Source: Macrophomina tecta (lineage: Eukaryota > Ascomycota > Dothideomycetes > Botryosphaeriales > Botryosphaeriaceae). From it: 64,000 bases of DNA. The notes beneath the pieces are model-generated. The model searched no databases, was not told where the DNA came from, and saw nothing but the letters and a program-made list of their open reading frames with translations. Position numbers and translations under genes: made by a program. The DNA lies in NCBI GenBank assembly GCA_024180945.1, contig JAKSGN010000035.1, positions 2,666,001-2,730,000 of the forward strand. The letters run 5' to 3'. Positions 1 to 11,794 of the stretch are shown one piece after another (position 1 is the first letter of the stretch; each line of letters starts with the position of its first letter).

Positions 1-1008
1 ACACATGACCGAGGCTCGGAATACATGTTCCCCCCTTAACGCCGGGGTCAGCGCCACGCCGAGCTGATCGACTAGATCTTCGACGGGTACCTGCGTCTCT
101 CTTTCTCTCCCGCAGCTAAGAAGATCCGATAGGCGGGCTGCCGATCTTCCGTAGTGCGTTTGGCTTTAGTGTTAACCCCAGCACTGTTTCGGAAAGGGGG
201 GAAGTTGTGGATAGGTCCAGACCGCTCTACTCGCATGTGAATGGCTCAGTAGTAGTTTCACGAGTGATGCTGGGGACGTTGAGGCGCTAGTACTAGTGAA
301 CAACTTCAACGTCGCACTAGTTATGGCGTTGATAAGGGGCATGCAGCCGGGCAAAGGGGAGGCGGGGGGAGAGAGAGAGGGGACGAGTTAAGGTACACAC
401 GTGGTCGGGTGGAGTTTCCGGATGCCCGAAATCTGTCTAACAGAATTCACAATAGCCTAAAGGACGGGAGATGGCCGATTGGCATGCCGCCCAGGCCCCG
501 TGCAGAGGTCGATCCAAGGGACCGATGATTTAGCCTGTAGAGTGAAGCGAGCGGTGACTACATGATATTGATTGCGTGCCGCTCATGTGTACCAGAGCTA
601 TGGTTCGCTCAAATCATGTTACATGTCAGCATGTTGGTGCACCGATTACTTGGACGTAAAGTTTTGTGAGCGGTAGCTCGGACTGATGCAATTCTCATTG
701 GCGACGAACGCGCTCTAACGTGGACTCGTAAACCCTCCCTCTTGGATAGACTTTCTCCTCTTCCATTCCACCTGCCATCAACAGGCCGACACTGTTGAAG
801 TGAGCAGAGTACAAATAAAAACCTCAAGTGCTCACGCGTCATCTCGACGCAGAGGCGCCGCCGATCGCTTCTCGTAGAAAGCGACCACGACCCTCTTCGG
901 CAGGAGAACGACGGCCACAACCACTCATTACCCATCGTCTATGAGGTATAATGCGGAAAAACAAATAGGAAATTCATGACCGATATATCATACTCCGATG
1001 CTTTTGTT
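1..1008. other. Intergenic, 3' side of the sugar porter gene
   Basis: No coding frame here has family resemblance, splice structure or a credible start. Small open frames on both strands look random. It should hold the 3' untranslated region and terminator of the minus-strand gene that ends at 1009, but I see no specific signal. Confidence 0.5.
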
Positions 1009-2637
1009 TCAGACCTTCTCCAAGTCACTGTCGTGCTCGACGCCTCCCTTCTCCTTGTCAACCGCGAACTCCTGTGGCATTGCGATTGGACGATTCTTGG
1101 CGAACTTGACGGTCGCAAAGACGGAGGGCGACTCGCGGAACATCATGTCGAGCTCCTCGAGGTTGCGGCCCATGGTTTCGGGGAAGAAAAAGTAGACGGA
1201 AAGAGGGATGCAGAAGGCGACGGACGCGTAGACAAGGTAGTACTTCCAGCCGATGCTGTCGAGAGCGACGGGGGTGACCATGATGACGACGAAGTTCCTA
1301 TTGAGAGAACAGAGATCAGTAACAAACTTTGGGAGCGCAGGATGGGTGGTTGTAACGTACCAGAGCCAGTGGTTGGCGGTGGAGATGGAAGACATGGCGA
1401 CACGGAGGCGGATGGGAGCGACCTCAGTGCAGTAGAGGAAGTTGGCACCCAAAAATCCGATGGGGACGAAGAAATTGAAGAGGTAGATGAAGCAGCCGGC
1501 GGCGATCTGAGCGGCGCGGTTCGAAGAGTCGAAAGAGGTGGTGATGGCAAGGCAAACCATGCAAATACACATGCCGCAACCGCTGAACATGAAGACCGCG
1601 CGACGGCCGAAGCGGTCGATGGTGAAGAAGGCGACGAAGGAGGACAGGAACTTCCAGGTCAGAGCACCACCGGAGAGAACGCGCGAAAGCTCAGCGCTCA
1701 TGCCAAGGTTCTGCTGGAAGAGGATGGAAGTGTAGACAGAGATGAGGTTGGAGCCGGACATTTGCTGGTAGAATTGGAGGAGCATGCAAAGGCCGAAGCG
1801 GTAGAGCAGCTTGTCCTCGCCCATGGTGAACATCTCCTTCATGGAGACAGCGCCGCTCTTGGCGGTCTCCTCCAAGGAGAGCTCAATGCCTGCAAGCTCG
1901 GCCTGAACCTCAAGAGCGTCTTCCTCGTGGCCTCTGAAGAGAGCAATAGCACGACGCGCCTCCTCGTTGCGAGCCTTGCGGACGAGCCATCGAGGAGACT
2001 CCGGGAACAAGTAGACGGAGGAGATCAGGATGAGAGAAAAGACGATGGCAATGGCAATCGGGGGGCGCCAGGTGGCTGGGCCTTCGGGAAGCTCGAAGAA
2101 GCCAAGGTCAATCCAAGACTCCAGAACGTAACCCACGCAGATGAAGAGACCGTCAAGCACGACGTGTTGGCCTCTGTTCTTGGCGCCGGAGGTTTCACTC
2201 TGCCACACGGGCACAGTGCCGCTGAGCTGACCGATACCGAGACCAACGATGATGCGGCCGACGATGAAGTGAGCAAGGGAGAAGGCAGAACACTCCAGCA
2301 CCTCGCCGATGAGCGTGCAGATGGCACCGGCCATGACGACGGCGCGGCGGCCGAACCTCTCGCCAGTGTAGGAGCATGAGAAAGCGCCGATGATGGCACC
2401 GAGGACGAAGGTAGCGACGACCAAGCCCTGGATGGTGGAGTTGTTGCTCTTCTCGGCGCCCTCGGTGTTGACAGTGTCGATTTCCGGGAAGGTCTTTACC
2501 CAGTCGCCCTCAGTGAGAAGACCGCCGAGACCAGCCTGGTTGTAGCCGAAGAGGATGAAGGAGGGAGCAACGATCAGGGCGAGCTGCAGGCGCTCGAGAG
2601 CGTGGCCGGACAGGCCGAAGGCACCTTTGGCAGCCAT
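1009..2637 (-). CDS. MFS sugar porter (hexose/sugar transporter family)
   Basis: This is a 12-TM sugar:H+ symporter-type permease of the plasma membrane. Exons are 2637-1361 and 1297-1009, giving about 521 aa. Family marks seen are GERFGRR after TM2, PESPRWLVRKAR at the start of the central loop, DRFGRR in the second half and PETMGRNLEELD after the last helix (the usual PETKGRSLEE element). A 63-nt intron (1360-1298, gtacgt...aatag with a TACTGAT-like branch site) has no stop and a length divisible by three, so it reads through as 21 foreign residues. Splicing restores HWLW-NFVV inside a helix. The ATG at 2637 is chosen because it starts the family N-terminus and a TATA element lies about 82 nt upstream. 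The substrate cannot be told from sequence. The long open frame on the opposite strand is a shadow. Confidence 0.9.
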   Translation of the reverse strand: MAAKGAFGLSGHALERLQLALIVAPSFILFGYNQAGLGGLLTEGDWVKTFPEIDTVNTEGAEKSNNSTIQGLVVATFVLGAIIGAFSCSYTGERFGRRAVVMAGAICTLIGEVLECSAFSLAHFIVGRIIVGLGIGQLSGTVPVWQSETSGAKNRGQHVVLDGLFICVGYVLESWIDLGFFELPEGPATWRPPIAIAIVFSLILISSVYLFPESPRWLVRKARNEEARRAIALFRGHEEDALEVQAELAGIELSLEETAKSGAVSMKEMFTMGEDKLLYRFGLCMLLQFYQQMSGSNLISVYTSILFQQNLGMSAELSRVLSGGALTWKFLSSFVAFFTIDRFGRRAVFMFSGCGMCICMVCLAITTSFDSSNRAAQIAAGCFIYLFNFFVPIGFLGANFLYCTEVAPIRLRVAMSSISTANHWLWYVTTTHPALPKFVTDLCSLNRNFVVIMVTPVALDSIGWKYYLVYASVAFCIPLSVYFFFPETMGRNLEELDMMFRESPSVFATVKFAKNRPIAMPQEFAVDKEKGGVEHDSDLEKV

Positions 2638-5600
2638 TTCGAGCGGGCGGGGAGGGAATGGGCAATGGAAGCTAGGGGAAGCACAGGAAAAAGACAGGGC
2701 CGGCGAGGAGGGATAGCGTTTTTATAGCATGGTGGCGGACACTGCGAGTGACACTCAACGTTTTTAGGGCCCACAGTCTGGGGAGGTGCGCCGTATGACG
2801 GACACGGGCCTCACGGGAGCATGGCCGGATGGATAGAGCGACGTCCAGGCGGAAGCCAAAGCTGGCGATGGCAAGCATGGTGGTCGGGTCTGGCGCGACG
2901 GACGCTCTTCGGGGAGAGCGGGCCCCTGCCAGGTAGGGGCAATCAGCTGGGCGCTGCAAGCAATGGATCCGCCCGTGGAGACGAAAAATCGGGCCGGCGC
3001 CAGCGGCACTGAGCCAAGCGTGGACAAGCCGGTTAAGCTCACGACGATTGCGGACAAGCCTCTGGAACCCTCCAACGGCCGGGCCACAATTATTAATACA
3101 TGCCGGAACAGCACCAATGCAGCCGCTCACGTCGTCCCAGCCATGCGGTTGCCGGTAGCGCAGGTGCTGGCGGTCAGTGACAGCGCGGATCGCGCAGCAG
3201 AGGAGGCGGCGGCGGCGGCGGCATCGGCTCGGCCGGCAAACGAAGGCGCCGGCAGGCGGGCGCTGGACCCCGAGCGGGCGAAATACCCCAATGAGAGGCG
3301 ATGAATAACAGCAAGACGTCGAAGGCGGCGGCCAAGGTGGAAGTTGCCAGAGCGAGAAGGGTGACACGGTGGCCGGGCGCTGGCGATCTCCACAGCGGAG
3401 AGAGTTCATTGGGCGCCCTGGCAGGGTTGCGTTCATGATCTCTGAAGATGTCCCGTGGGGGTTCGACGTCCGGGCCTAGCGCGGCCCACCGGGCGTTTGC
3501 TTCGGCCTTCGCCCAGGAGCGCGCGACGAAAACGCGACGAAAACGATCCGGAGAGACGAGGGTTTCCCACGGGGTAGCGTGCGGAGGAGAGAGATTTGAG
3601 GGGCAGATCGGGGGGAAGCGCGGAGCAGGAAGGCCAGGAGCGCCAGAGCGACGCCAGAAAGGAGGCAGCAGCAGCGGCGGGCGACGAGCTCAGTCTCCCA
3701 GCAGCCAGCGGAGCCTGCGCAGCAGCCTCGGGCCCGCGCCAGGCGGTCGGCCGACGCCGACCCACGACTCGCGCCCCCAGAAGCCGTCACGGGAGCCGCG
3801 TCGGCTCCTGCACCAGGCCCTGCACCCACTCTGCCGCCATGTCGTCACTCTGCAACGTGCTCCAGCCCGGCAGACCGCGTGTCTGTCGTCTGCGCAACAG
3901 TCCTGCGTCGCGAGCCCGCGCTGGCTCCTGGCAACCCGGCGGTGCGAGCGCGTCGACAGCCCCTCCATCTGCCGACCATGTGCATCGTCCATCGCCTTCT
4001 CGCTCCACGCAGAGGTCCAGTGGAAATACCGCACATCCCGGCCTGCGCTACATCTTGCCGTCCTTTGCGCTCGATGCGGCAGTTTCAGCTCTCGCCTCGC
4101 CCGTCCTGCATGTCGAGCCGCGTGGGCCTAGTGCATGCTCACTTCAACGAAGCTTGCTCGCGCATGCGGCAGTGAGCTGTAGACCTCCTCGTCTGGATGC
4201 GGAAAATGCCACACCACTGCTGCCAAGGTCATCCCGAGGGCCTGAAGCCCTCCTTTTTGGCCAACCCTACCCAGCTTGGCCGCTGACCGGTCCCGGTGCT
4301 GGACACTCGCAGTGCGAGAGACGCAGCAAGCACACCGGTGCGAGCATCAGGGCCGATATTGATTATGCATGCGGGCCCTAAGTCTCCATCTGCGTACGTG
4401 ACCCGTCTGACGACGCCTGCAAATGAGGACCCAGTCATTCCAAATCGCCGCCTCTCTCCTCCTTGCCGCTTTCCCGTTGCAGCAGGACGCCTCGAGCATG
4501 CACACGACGTCGAGATAAGACATGCCCAGCGTCCTCGACGTCAGGCTAAGATGTGGCTGCGCTGCTGGGCGTCACGTTCCTGACCGGCAAAATGAGCGAG
4601 CAACACAACTGCCAACGGCCCGCTCCCGCCGTCAGCCCCAACCTCCAAGGGTGTGAGTCGTTTTCCGCGCACTCAACCAGCTCTCTGCTGACCGCCCCGG
4701 CTGCGTCCTATCCGCGATGAGCTGAGAGCGGGCATCTTCACCGCGATGAGGCAAGAGCGAGAGCCCATTTCCTGCAGCTGCCGGGCTTCTTGCTCTGCTC
4801 CTCCCCGTGCCGGCGCGCTACTTGCCGCCCCTGCTGCCGCCACCATCGTCGCTTCCCTCCAACTCACCGCCGGATTTACCAATCCGGCAATTCCGCGACG
4901 CCCGTCTGCGATCTTGACTTGCCAAAGGCACGCCCAGCAACGCCTCATCCTCTTGGCCAACTTGGCATAAGACAGCTGGAGTTCCTCTCCAACCGTGCTT
5001 GCGGCATCACTCGCCCCCTTCGCCGCACATAGCACGGCGCCTACCAGATCCTTCGGCCGACACTGTCAAGCTGACGTACCCCATCCGGTCACCCATCGCA
5101 TCCCTCTCGCCCACAATCAAACAATCCCTACAGCATGGTCGCTCTCACGTCCGCATCGACAAACAGCGGTATCCCCGTCGTTTCCGAGCGCACGCACTAT
5201 CTCCGCGACGACCGACCAACAACAAGAAAATACATCTCCACAACAGTTTCCTGCCCGCGGAAAAGACCCTTCTCCGCGAAGAATTGCCGCTTGCGAGTCC
5301 ACCCGACACCCACACCCGCAATCTCCCTGCGCTTCCCCCCCCCCCCTTTTCCCTTCTCTGCTTTCCCCCGGATGGAGAACCCATGGGGTGCGTACGTAAG
5401 AGGATACGAAAGCCGGACGGATCATGCCACCGCTGCAAGAAACGGAAGCATGCGCATCACAAAATAACGTTCAAAAGGAAAAAGTGAGCGCCCTGCGGCA
5501 AAGCAGACCCATTATGCCAAGATAGCCTCGACGCGGCGGACTACGTATCTCGTGAGGCAAAGACTCTTCTTAGCACTTTTTTTTCCCACTACTTCCACGC

Positions 5601-7562
5601 AGTCATGGCCATCATTGAGCACACGGACGAAACGCACGGAGGGCGAATGAGCCATGGCACGAACCGGACCCCATCGTCGGCTTCGCCTGCCGAGATACGC
5701 AGCGGCGCAGGTTTTTACGAAATATGAGCGCGTGGACACTTCGCTGGCATTCTGGTGACTACCCAGCCCGCGAAGGTAGGTAAGTGGCCCCCCAAAAGCC
5801 AACCTCGCTCGCTTGTCTCGGGAAAAGGACGAAAATCTTGACTACGTGGAAACGTACGTCTGTCGTCGTTGTCGCCGCCGATCCTGGAGTGCGTCGCCAA
5901 GCTTTCAGCGTAGGGCGACCTTGGCCACGCGACCGCTGGGCATTCCCCAAGCCGGGCGAAATTCTCCGAAAAAAAGGATGTGCGGGCGTGCGGTGCCCGC
6001 TGTTTCCGAGCGAAGCGAGAGGGGGGAGTGTCTCCGCAACGGAACTAGACGAGTCAGCGAAGGACGAGCGTAGCGTGCTGTTCGGCCAAGACGTTACCCC
6101 GGCATTTCTGCTGTCGTCGCGAACGCTTGTTTTCCCAGGAGTTTGGTGCGTGGGAAGTCGGTCCTGCGAAGACGTCATGGTGTGATGCAAGTGCAGAGTT
6201 TCGACGGCCGAGCACCTATCCGCCACTGATCGTACGCTTCTTGCTCTTGCAGCGCTACGGCATGCGGCACTTTCGGGTACTCCTTCTACGTGGAGCGAAA
6301 ACTGCGCTTTTGCCCGCAAGATTCCTCGAAAGCCGAGCCATTCCCCCAGCACTCAGGAGGAGCCTGGGCAGTCATTCAAATGCAAGTAGCCACTGAGTAT
6401 TGGTTAGAATGCGCCAGGACTAACGATACAGCTTTATTCGCGTGTTTCGCCGTGTCCGCAATCTCGGCGCCTTCAACAACATCGGCGTCTTGAACTTTTT
6501 CATGCGGCGAGTTTAGACCACATCCTCCACTGAAAGCGCCGTGCCATCTTCTCTCCCTGGAAGGTGCTTATGTATGTGGAGGCCGATGATCAATTCCAAT
6601 CACAGATGCTCTTCGTGCAATTTGCTCTCCATCTTGCTTGTGCCGGCCACGAGTTCTGCTCTTCGCCCGACATCCACTCCGCTCTTGAGAAACAGTTGCA
6701 ACCACATATGCATCCTCCTCCTTGCAATAGCTAGGTTCACATTACGCATCCAACCAACAAATCATTATCCGCCCACCCGTCCAGTGCGAGTCCACCTAGT
6801 TCGGAACTTCGAGCTCGAAGCGGGCAGCGACAATACGGCGCGCTGACAGCAGTTAAAAATGGTCAAGAGTCACTGCTGCTTAGCCGCGATATCATACCAT
6901 CGCCGCTACCATCACGCATGATGCGGTGGGTCGTGAGATCTTTGGTCACCTACTGGCCTCTTCATTAAGTGCTGCTTGCTCGTGATGCCGTATCGAGGAT
7001 ATGGCGTCGATACGAGGCCGGCGTCAAAAGAGCACTCTAGTGCAGATCCACGTCACGAGTTGGAGCATCCATGCGGCTTTGGCAGTGAACAAGTGATGCT
7101 TATATGCACGTACGAGCGCACCCGTCGAGCCGTGGCGGTCCATTGTTGGAAAATATTACACCGTCTGCGGAAAACCACCTAGTCCCAAACAATCCCCGCC
7201 AGGCCTCCTCACTCGCGTAAGTGCATGCCCGGTCTCGCCTCGCGCCTCGAACGCACGAGTAACCCTATATGCTTCCAAACTCAACCCCTCTCGTGCGGCA
7301 ACATGCTTCCAAAGTGACCCAGCAATGCCCGCTGCGCCGCGGTAAGTGATAACGAAAGGTAGACCAATTGTGCCGTATCAGCCGGGCAGGGACGCTCGCG
7401 AGGTGGACCGCAGTGAGGGAAAAGGCGGTATCCTGGGCCTGTAGTTATCTAACGGACTCTTTCGATTGGGGGGACAAGCACTTGGGTGGGACACTTACGA
7501 AATTTTCGGTGCAGCTCGGGCCAGCGGTGCTACTGCTTCTGCTACTGTTACTGCTACCACTA
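2638..7562. other. Long gene-poor GC-rich interval
   Basis: Nearly 5 kb without a gene I can support. The 3.0-5.4 kb part is GC-rich and opens many overlapping frames in all six phases, such as the plus-strand frames at 3448-4131 and 3596-4381. They are arginine-, serine- and proline-rich, mutually overlapping and show no splice-joined continuity or family motif. Polypyrimidine runs occur around 5335-5375. The part nearest 2637 must contain the sugar porter promoter. A non-coding transcript cannot be excluded. Confidence 0.4.
2719..2726 (-). promoter_or_regulatory. TATA box of the sugar porter gene
   Basis: TATAAAAA on the minus strand, 82-89 nt upstream of the ATG at 2637. Its position and perfect consensus suggest a TATA-type, probably regulated promoter. 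Not tested. Confidence 0.5.
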
Positions 7563-8442
7563 CTACAGCCCACCGCAGCGGCCGCAGCACCAGCTCGCTG
7601 CCCGCATGGTCCGCGGCTGTTGCTGCTGCTGCGGCGCCGTGCCGAAGCAGTTGGCCCGCTGCTGCGGCGCGAAGACGGGCGCGCTGCTGCCGGGGGCCGC
7701 CAGATAGGAGAGCGGCCGATGATCAGGGCTGGTGCTGGTGCCGTTGGTGCAGCCCGTCCGCTGGCGTTGTAAGAAGGGTGAGTGGCGCTGATCAGGCGCG
7801 GGTGGAGCGGCGTGCCGAGGCGGAGCAGCGAAACCGGATAGATGGGCGTAGCCGGGAGGGTGAAGAACACCAGGCCAAGGTGCGGCAGGGCTAGACGCTG
7901 AGGCAACGCTGGCGTTGGCCGGCGCCCGGAGCGGAGACCAGGTCGCGGCTGTCGGGTCCAGCGGCGTGCTGCCGCCGGGTCCGCCAGCTGCTGTGGAGGC
8001 ATCTGCTGGAACACGTGGGATGTGGGCGGCCAGAGGGCCCCCTGTGGTTGTGGTCGGAAGTCAGTCCAGCATCCGAATCGAGATCTTTTCGTGCAGTGAC
8101 GTACATTTCTCGGGCCTGTAGATCCCCGGCGGCGGTGCGATGATGGGCTGCGGCGGCATGGTGGTGTCGGGCGGAGTGTTGGTGACTGTTGCGTACAGGT
8201 CAGCCATGGTTGTTCGTAAATGTCTGGGTGAAAAGCGAGCACTTACACTCGACGAGACCGTTCTCCGTTAGCATGACGGCCATCGGTGCAGCCGGGCCGA
8301 GGGTGAATCGAACGCGGAAGCCCGCGCTGACCCAGTCCTGGACCGTGGTTGGCACGATGACTGCGTGCGCATGGATCTCGACCTCCATTTCGGTAGGGGT
8401 GGCCGTGCGGACTGTAGAAGATGGGCCGACAGACAAGTCCAT
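7563..8442 (-). CDS. Unrecognised 251-aa protein with Cys-rich C-terminus
   Basis: Three exons: 8442-8247, 8185-8105 and 8041-7563. Introns are 61 nt (gtaagt...caacag) and 63 nt (gtacgt...ccacag), both in phase 1. The frame stays open only when they are removed, which is the main support for the model. The N-terminal 65 residues look folded (hydrophobic/charged alternation, one Trp). The middle (about 75-215) is rich in Pro, Ala and Ser with PPQPIIAPPPGIYRPEKW-type segments. The end has a five-Gln run, then WCCGRCGGL as the last nine residues. There is no signal peptide or TM segment. I do not recognise the family. The C-terminal CC-x2-C could bind metal or be lipidated, but that is speculation. 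A TATA box lies just upstream. Confidence 0.7.
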
Positions 8443-9633
8443 GGTGGTGGTGTGGAGAGAGGAAGGGCGCACTGTAGAGGGAGATTTATAGGCGTCAAGT
8501 GGCCATCCGCATCTTCGGGCACGGGTATGGCTGAATTCTTGTATTGGAAGGAACAGAAGTCACCGAAGTTACTCTTAGGCTTCCGTCGGGTTCTTGCGCG
8601 TGCTCTACTGTTACAAACACTCACTGCTGGTCGTAATAGCATCTTCTCGGATCAACATGGAGATGTGCATCTCTTGATCATATTCACCATATCAGCTTCC
8701 GCAGAACTACCTATAAGGCCGATGCAGAGCTATTTGCAATGACCTGCCCGACGACCGCGTTCCTGACTCCGTGTTTCTGCCGTATCAGGAAAGACGCGTC
8801 GCTTTTGGGCGGACGGAGACATGTAAACAAAAATTTTTCACCCTCCATTACAAGCATATATGGCCTTTATTCTGACTGAAAATAGTTAATTGAGATCCAG
8901 TCTCCATCACGTCCACATCCTGGTGCGTGGAGCAGTCGCCAGGAGGCGCAGGCCACCAGTAAGAGCGTTTTCCTTCAGGATTACTATCTCCACTCCTGGT
9001 TAATCAAAGCATTCTCCTTAACGAGCCATCCAGGCTTCTTAGAAGTGATCACAGAGCGCAGCAGGCGGCAGTTGTAGATATGACCGAGTAACCAGGTTCG
9101 GGCTACGGCTTTACCTCTCGACAAGCTCAAATCCCGCATGCCAAACCATGGCTTGTAAGGCTAAACGTAATCTCTCGTACTTCGAAGCACTGCTTTGTGT
9201 GGCGTTGATGTAATCAGTGCGCTGAATCTATTGAGCCTGCTAAGACTGACGTCCATCACGCGCTGACCGCACGCATCCTGATCTGGCAGAACTTCGCCGC
9301 AACCACCCACATATTACATACCCAGCCTTGAGAACTATATTCAATGACCTTATAAGTGCCATAGTTTTTCGTTGAACTTTGGGATTCCAGTTTTGTGAAC
9401 CTCGAAACAGTTCGCCAATGTCGTGCTTCTTCCAGTTGCAAATGCAACGCTATTTCCTTGCCGAGCACTACTTTGCACAGCCCTGATGGCCGTATGGGGA
9501 TCCTGGAAGTTTTGAAAAGCTTTGATTCGTCATGTCGCCATTGCTAGAAAAGTTTCTCAGAAACAGCTCTCTGGTTTCGACTCCTGCACCGGCGACGGGA
9601 GCTCTTCCACTCGCTCCTGTACAGACATGTCGT
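8443..9633. other. Intergenic, no gene seen
   Basis: AT-richer than its neighbours, with short scattered frames only. It holds the promoter of the 7563-8442 gene at its left end and the 3' flank of the next minus-strand gene at its right end. Confidence 0.45.
8484..8491 (-). promoter_or_regulatory. TATA box of the 7563-8442 gene
   Basis: CTATAAAT on the minus strand, 42-49 nt upstream of the ATG at 8442. The short spacing implies a very short 5' leader. Confidence 0.5.
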
Positions 9634-11341
9634 CTACTTCTCGACAGAGCCTCTATGCTCACCGCCATCTTCTCCTGCATTCTCAAACACTCCCGGAATA
9701 CCCCTCTTTACGACCGACTCTTTCGTACTAGCCCTCGCGGCCTGCCTTCCACGGCCCCCAACGCCCAAGAACGGCGCCAAACCCTCGATCGCACCCTCCA
9801 GCGCACCAAAATAGTAACCAACTGGAAATTCCGGGAGACTACCGACCGCAGATATGCATGTCGGTGTGGGAGCGCACAGCCGGTTCTGCAAGCGGTGTTC
9901 GGGGGTCCCTGGCGTGCCGACGCGTGGAAGTCTGGTGAGCTGAAAGACACCATCGCTGCTTGTACTTGCGGCGAAGAAATTCATACGATGGGCAGGTGTA
10001 CTAGTCGTTGGTAGTCGAAGGTCAGAGAAAGGGCTACCCGGTGATAAGGACACCTCACGGTGCCTCGATCGTTTAGAAGGACTTTCCGGCTCGACTTCTT
10101 CATCCTCAGTAGCCCGGCGCTTGCGCGATAAAGACGATCCTTGTGCGGCCTCCAATATATCCATAACGATCCTACCCTTGTCCTGCAGACGGGATGGTAT
10201 ATCCTTGCTCCCGTGACCCTTCTCGCTCTCCCGCCACGTCGGACTCCCGGACTCCGATTTCTGCCGCACCCTCAAAGGGTAGGCAGACACCGCAGCCCTG
10301 ACGCGTAATGGCGTCAAAAGCAGCCTATCTTTCCTCTGTGTCCCCTGCGCATCGTTCCCCGGCTCGACGACGTTGCTCGTGGCCTTCTTCGGCGAGGTAG
10401 CTGCAGCACCAGCCGTCCGCAGCCGCATCAGTTCCGTCTGGCCTGGCACGCTGGCCATTCTTCTCCTCCTGCTCCGGATACGGCTCGCACAGCGTCCACT
10501 ACTCTTGCCGCTCTTTCCATTACGACCAGGCTGCTGCCGCTGTTGCTGCGCTCCCGGAGATGGCTCGCATTCCAGATCTGCCGTTGTCGGCGCCTGCCCC
10601 TTCTGCCTCCTCTTGTTCTCAGAAGCGCATGCATGTCGCTGCTCTAGCCGCAGCATGTACGACGGTGACACCCGCGCGCGACGCGGGGTAGACATAGCAG
10701 TAGCAGTAGCTGTAGCAGTAGCAGCTGTCTCAGACGCAGATGCAGACACACACGCCCTCGCAAACTGCTGCGCACGAAGGAGTGGGGTGTTTGGAGCAAC
10801 AGCAGCAGCAGCCTCTCGTGCCTCCGGAACTGGGGCGACGCACCCCCGGCCGTCGTGCTCGCTGCTTACAGAAGCGTACGGCTGGTCGGCTTGCTTTGTA
10901 ATGATGACGCTGTGGCGGGGACGGGGACTGGTAGCCGGTGGGATGGCATCGTCGTGGTGTTCCGGGCGGGCTAACTGGCCGGGTTCCAGCGCGGGCTGCT
11001 GCTGCTGCGGCGGCGGCGGTGGCGGGTGTTGTGGTACGGGCATGCATGTTCGGTCGTCTCGCTCATCGTCAAACTCATCGTCGTCGTCTTGGTCCTGGTA
11101 TTTGGGCTTGGCGGGAAGCGGCAGGGCGGCGCTGGCGGCGCGCGTGGCTGGTGCTGATGGGAGCGGGCTAGGGGCGGCTTGAGGTCCAGGTGATGACAGG
11201 GGGGAGTGCGTCGGCGCTTCTGCAGGTGAGATTTGTGGCGTCAGTCTTTCTCTTCTGCCGTCATAACGGTGCAGCGGGGCGGACGGGCGGACGGGCGGGC
11301 TGGATGTACGGCACAGTGCGGTACATACTCAGTCTGGGCAT
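9634..11341 (-). CDS. Low-complexity, probably nuclear protein of unknown function
   Basis: Two exons: 11341-11329 (13 nt) and 11219-9634, giving about 532 aa. The first exon holds only ATG plus three codons and one base. The 109-nt intron (gtatgt...ctgcag) leads straight into an open frame that continues to the stop at 9634. The protein is disordered and nuclear-looking: an acidic patch (DDDDEFDDERDD, about residues 48-59), a poly-Pro/poly-Gln stretch just after it, a Thr-Ala dipeptide run near 180, and basic clusters RIRSRRRRM and SPSKRSRHR that could be nuclear localisation signals. The C-terminal third (from about 400) is more ordered in composition. No catalytic domain is recognised. Starting at the internal ATG at 11043 would lose the acidic N-terminus. 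Confidence 0.65.
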
Positions 11342-11794
11342 CGTTGAAAAAGCCCGCGATGGCAACGAGTGGAGATCTTGGGAAGATTTTGGAGCGGAGG
11401 CTGAAATCGAGGGGTGGCCAGGGAAGTCCCGGCTGGGTGGAAGAGACGCGACGCGAGCGTAATGGAGAGTTGAGTTGCTTGGGATAGATAGGAAGTGGAA
11501 AGTCTATCTGATAGTGCATTGCAGTACATCTATGACGAAAAACCCATCGAGCGCGGCCCACCACGAGCCGACTCCGACTTGAACCAGAGACTGAAATAAA
11601 ATCATCATTCATTGGCATACACTTTACAATGACAACCACGCCTTAAGGAAAATCAACCATGACCCTTACATAAGGAAGAAGAGCATGTGGAAACACCCTC
11701 TCCTGACCAACGCGCCCTCGATCCAGCTTTCACCACAGTGAATTGAGCAATTGCTCCTTCTTATGAAAAGCCCTGAAAGAGAAGCCGATTCATT
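11342..11794. other. Intergenic between two minus-strand genes
   Basis: Contains the promoter of the 9634-11341 gene and the 3' flank of the DHA2 transporter. No further gene seen. Confidence 0.45.

Noticed and set aside
976..2379. 467-codon open frame on the plus strand
   Set aside because: It lies fully antisense to the MFS sugar porter and its composition (Gly/Asp/Glu/Val-rich) reflects the complement of hydrophobic codons in a GC-rich gene.
3448..4381. Overlapping 227- and 261-codon frames in GC-rich sequence
   Set aside because: Both strands and several phases are open together, residues are Arg/Ser/Pro-rich, and there are no family motifs or splice-consistent extensions.
5759..6352. 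197-codon minus-strand frame
   Set aside because: Ser/Arg-rich without a domain, no supporting splice sites, and overlapping plus-strand frames of similar quality.
9110..9160. Possible tRNA T-arm-like string (caaatcccgc)
   Set aside because: No matching acceptor, D-arm or anticodon arm could be folded around it. No tRNA or rRNA gene was recognised in the window.
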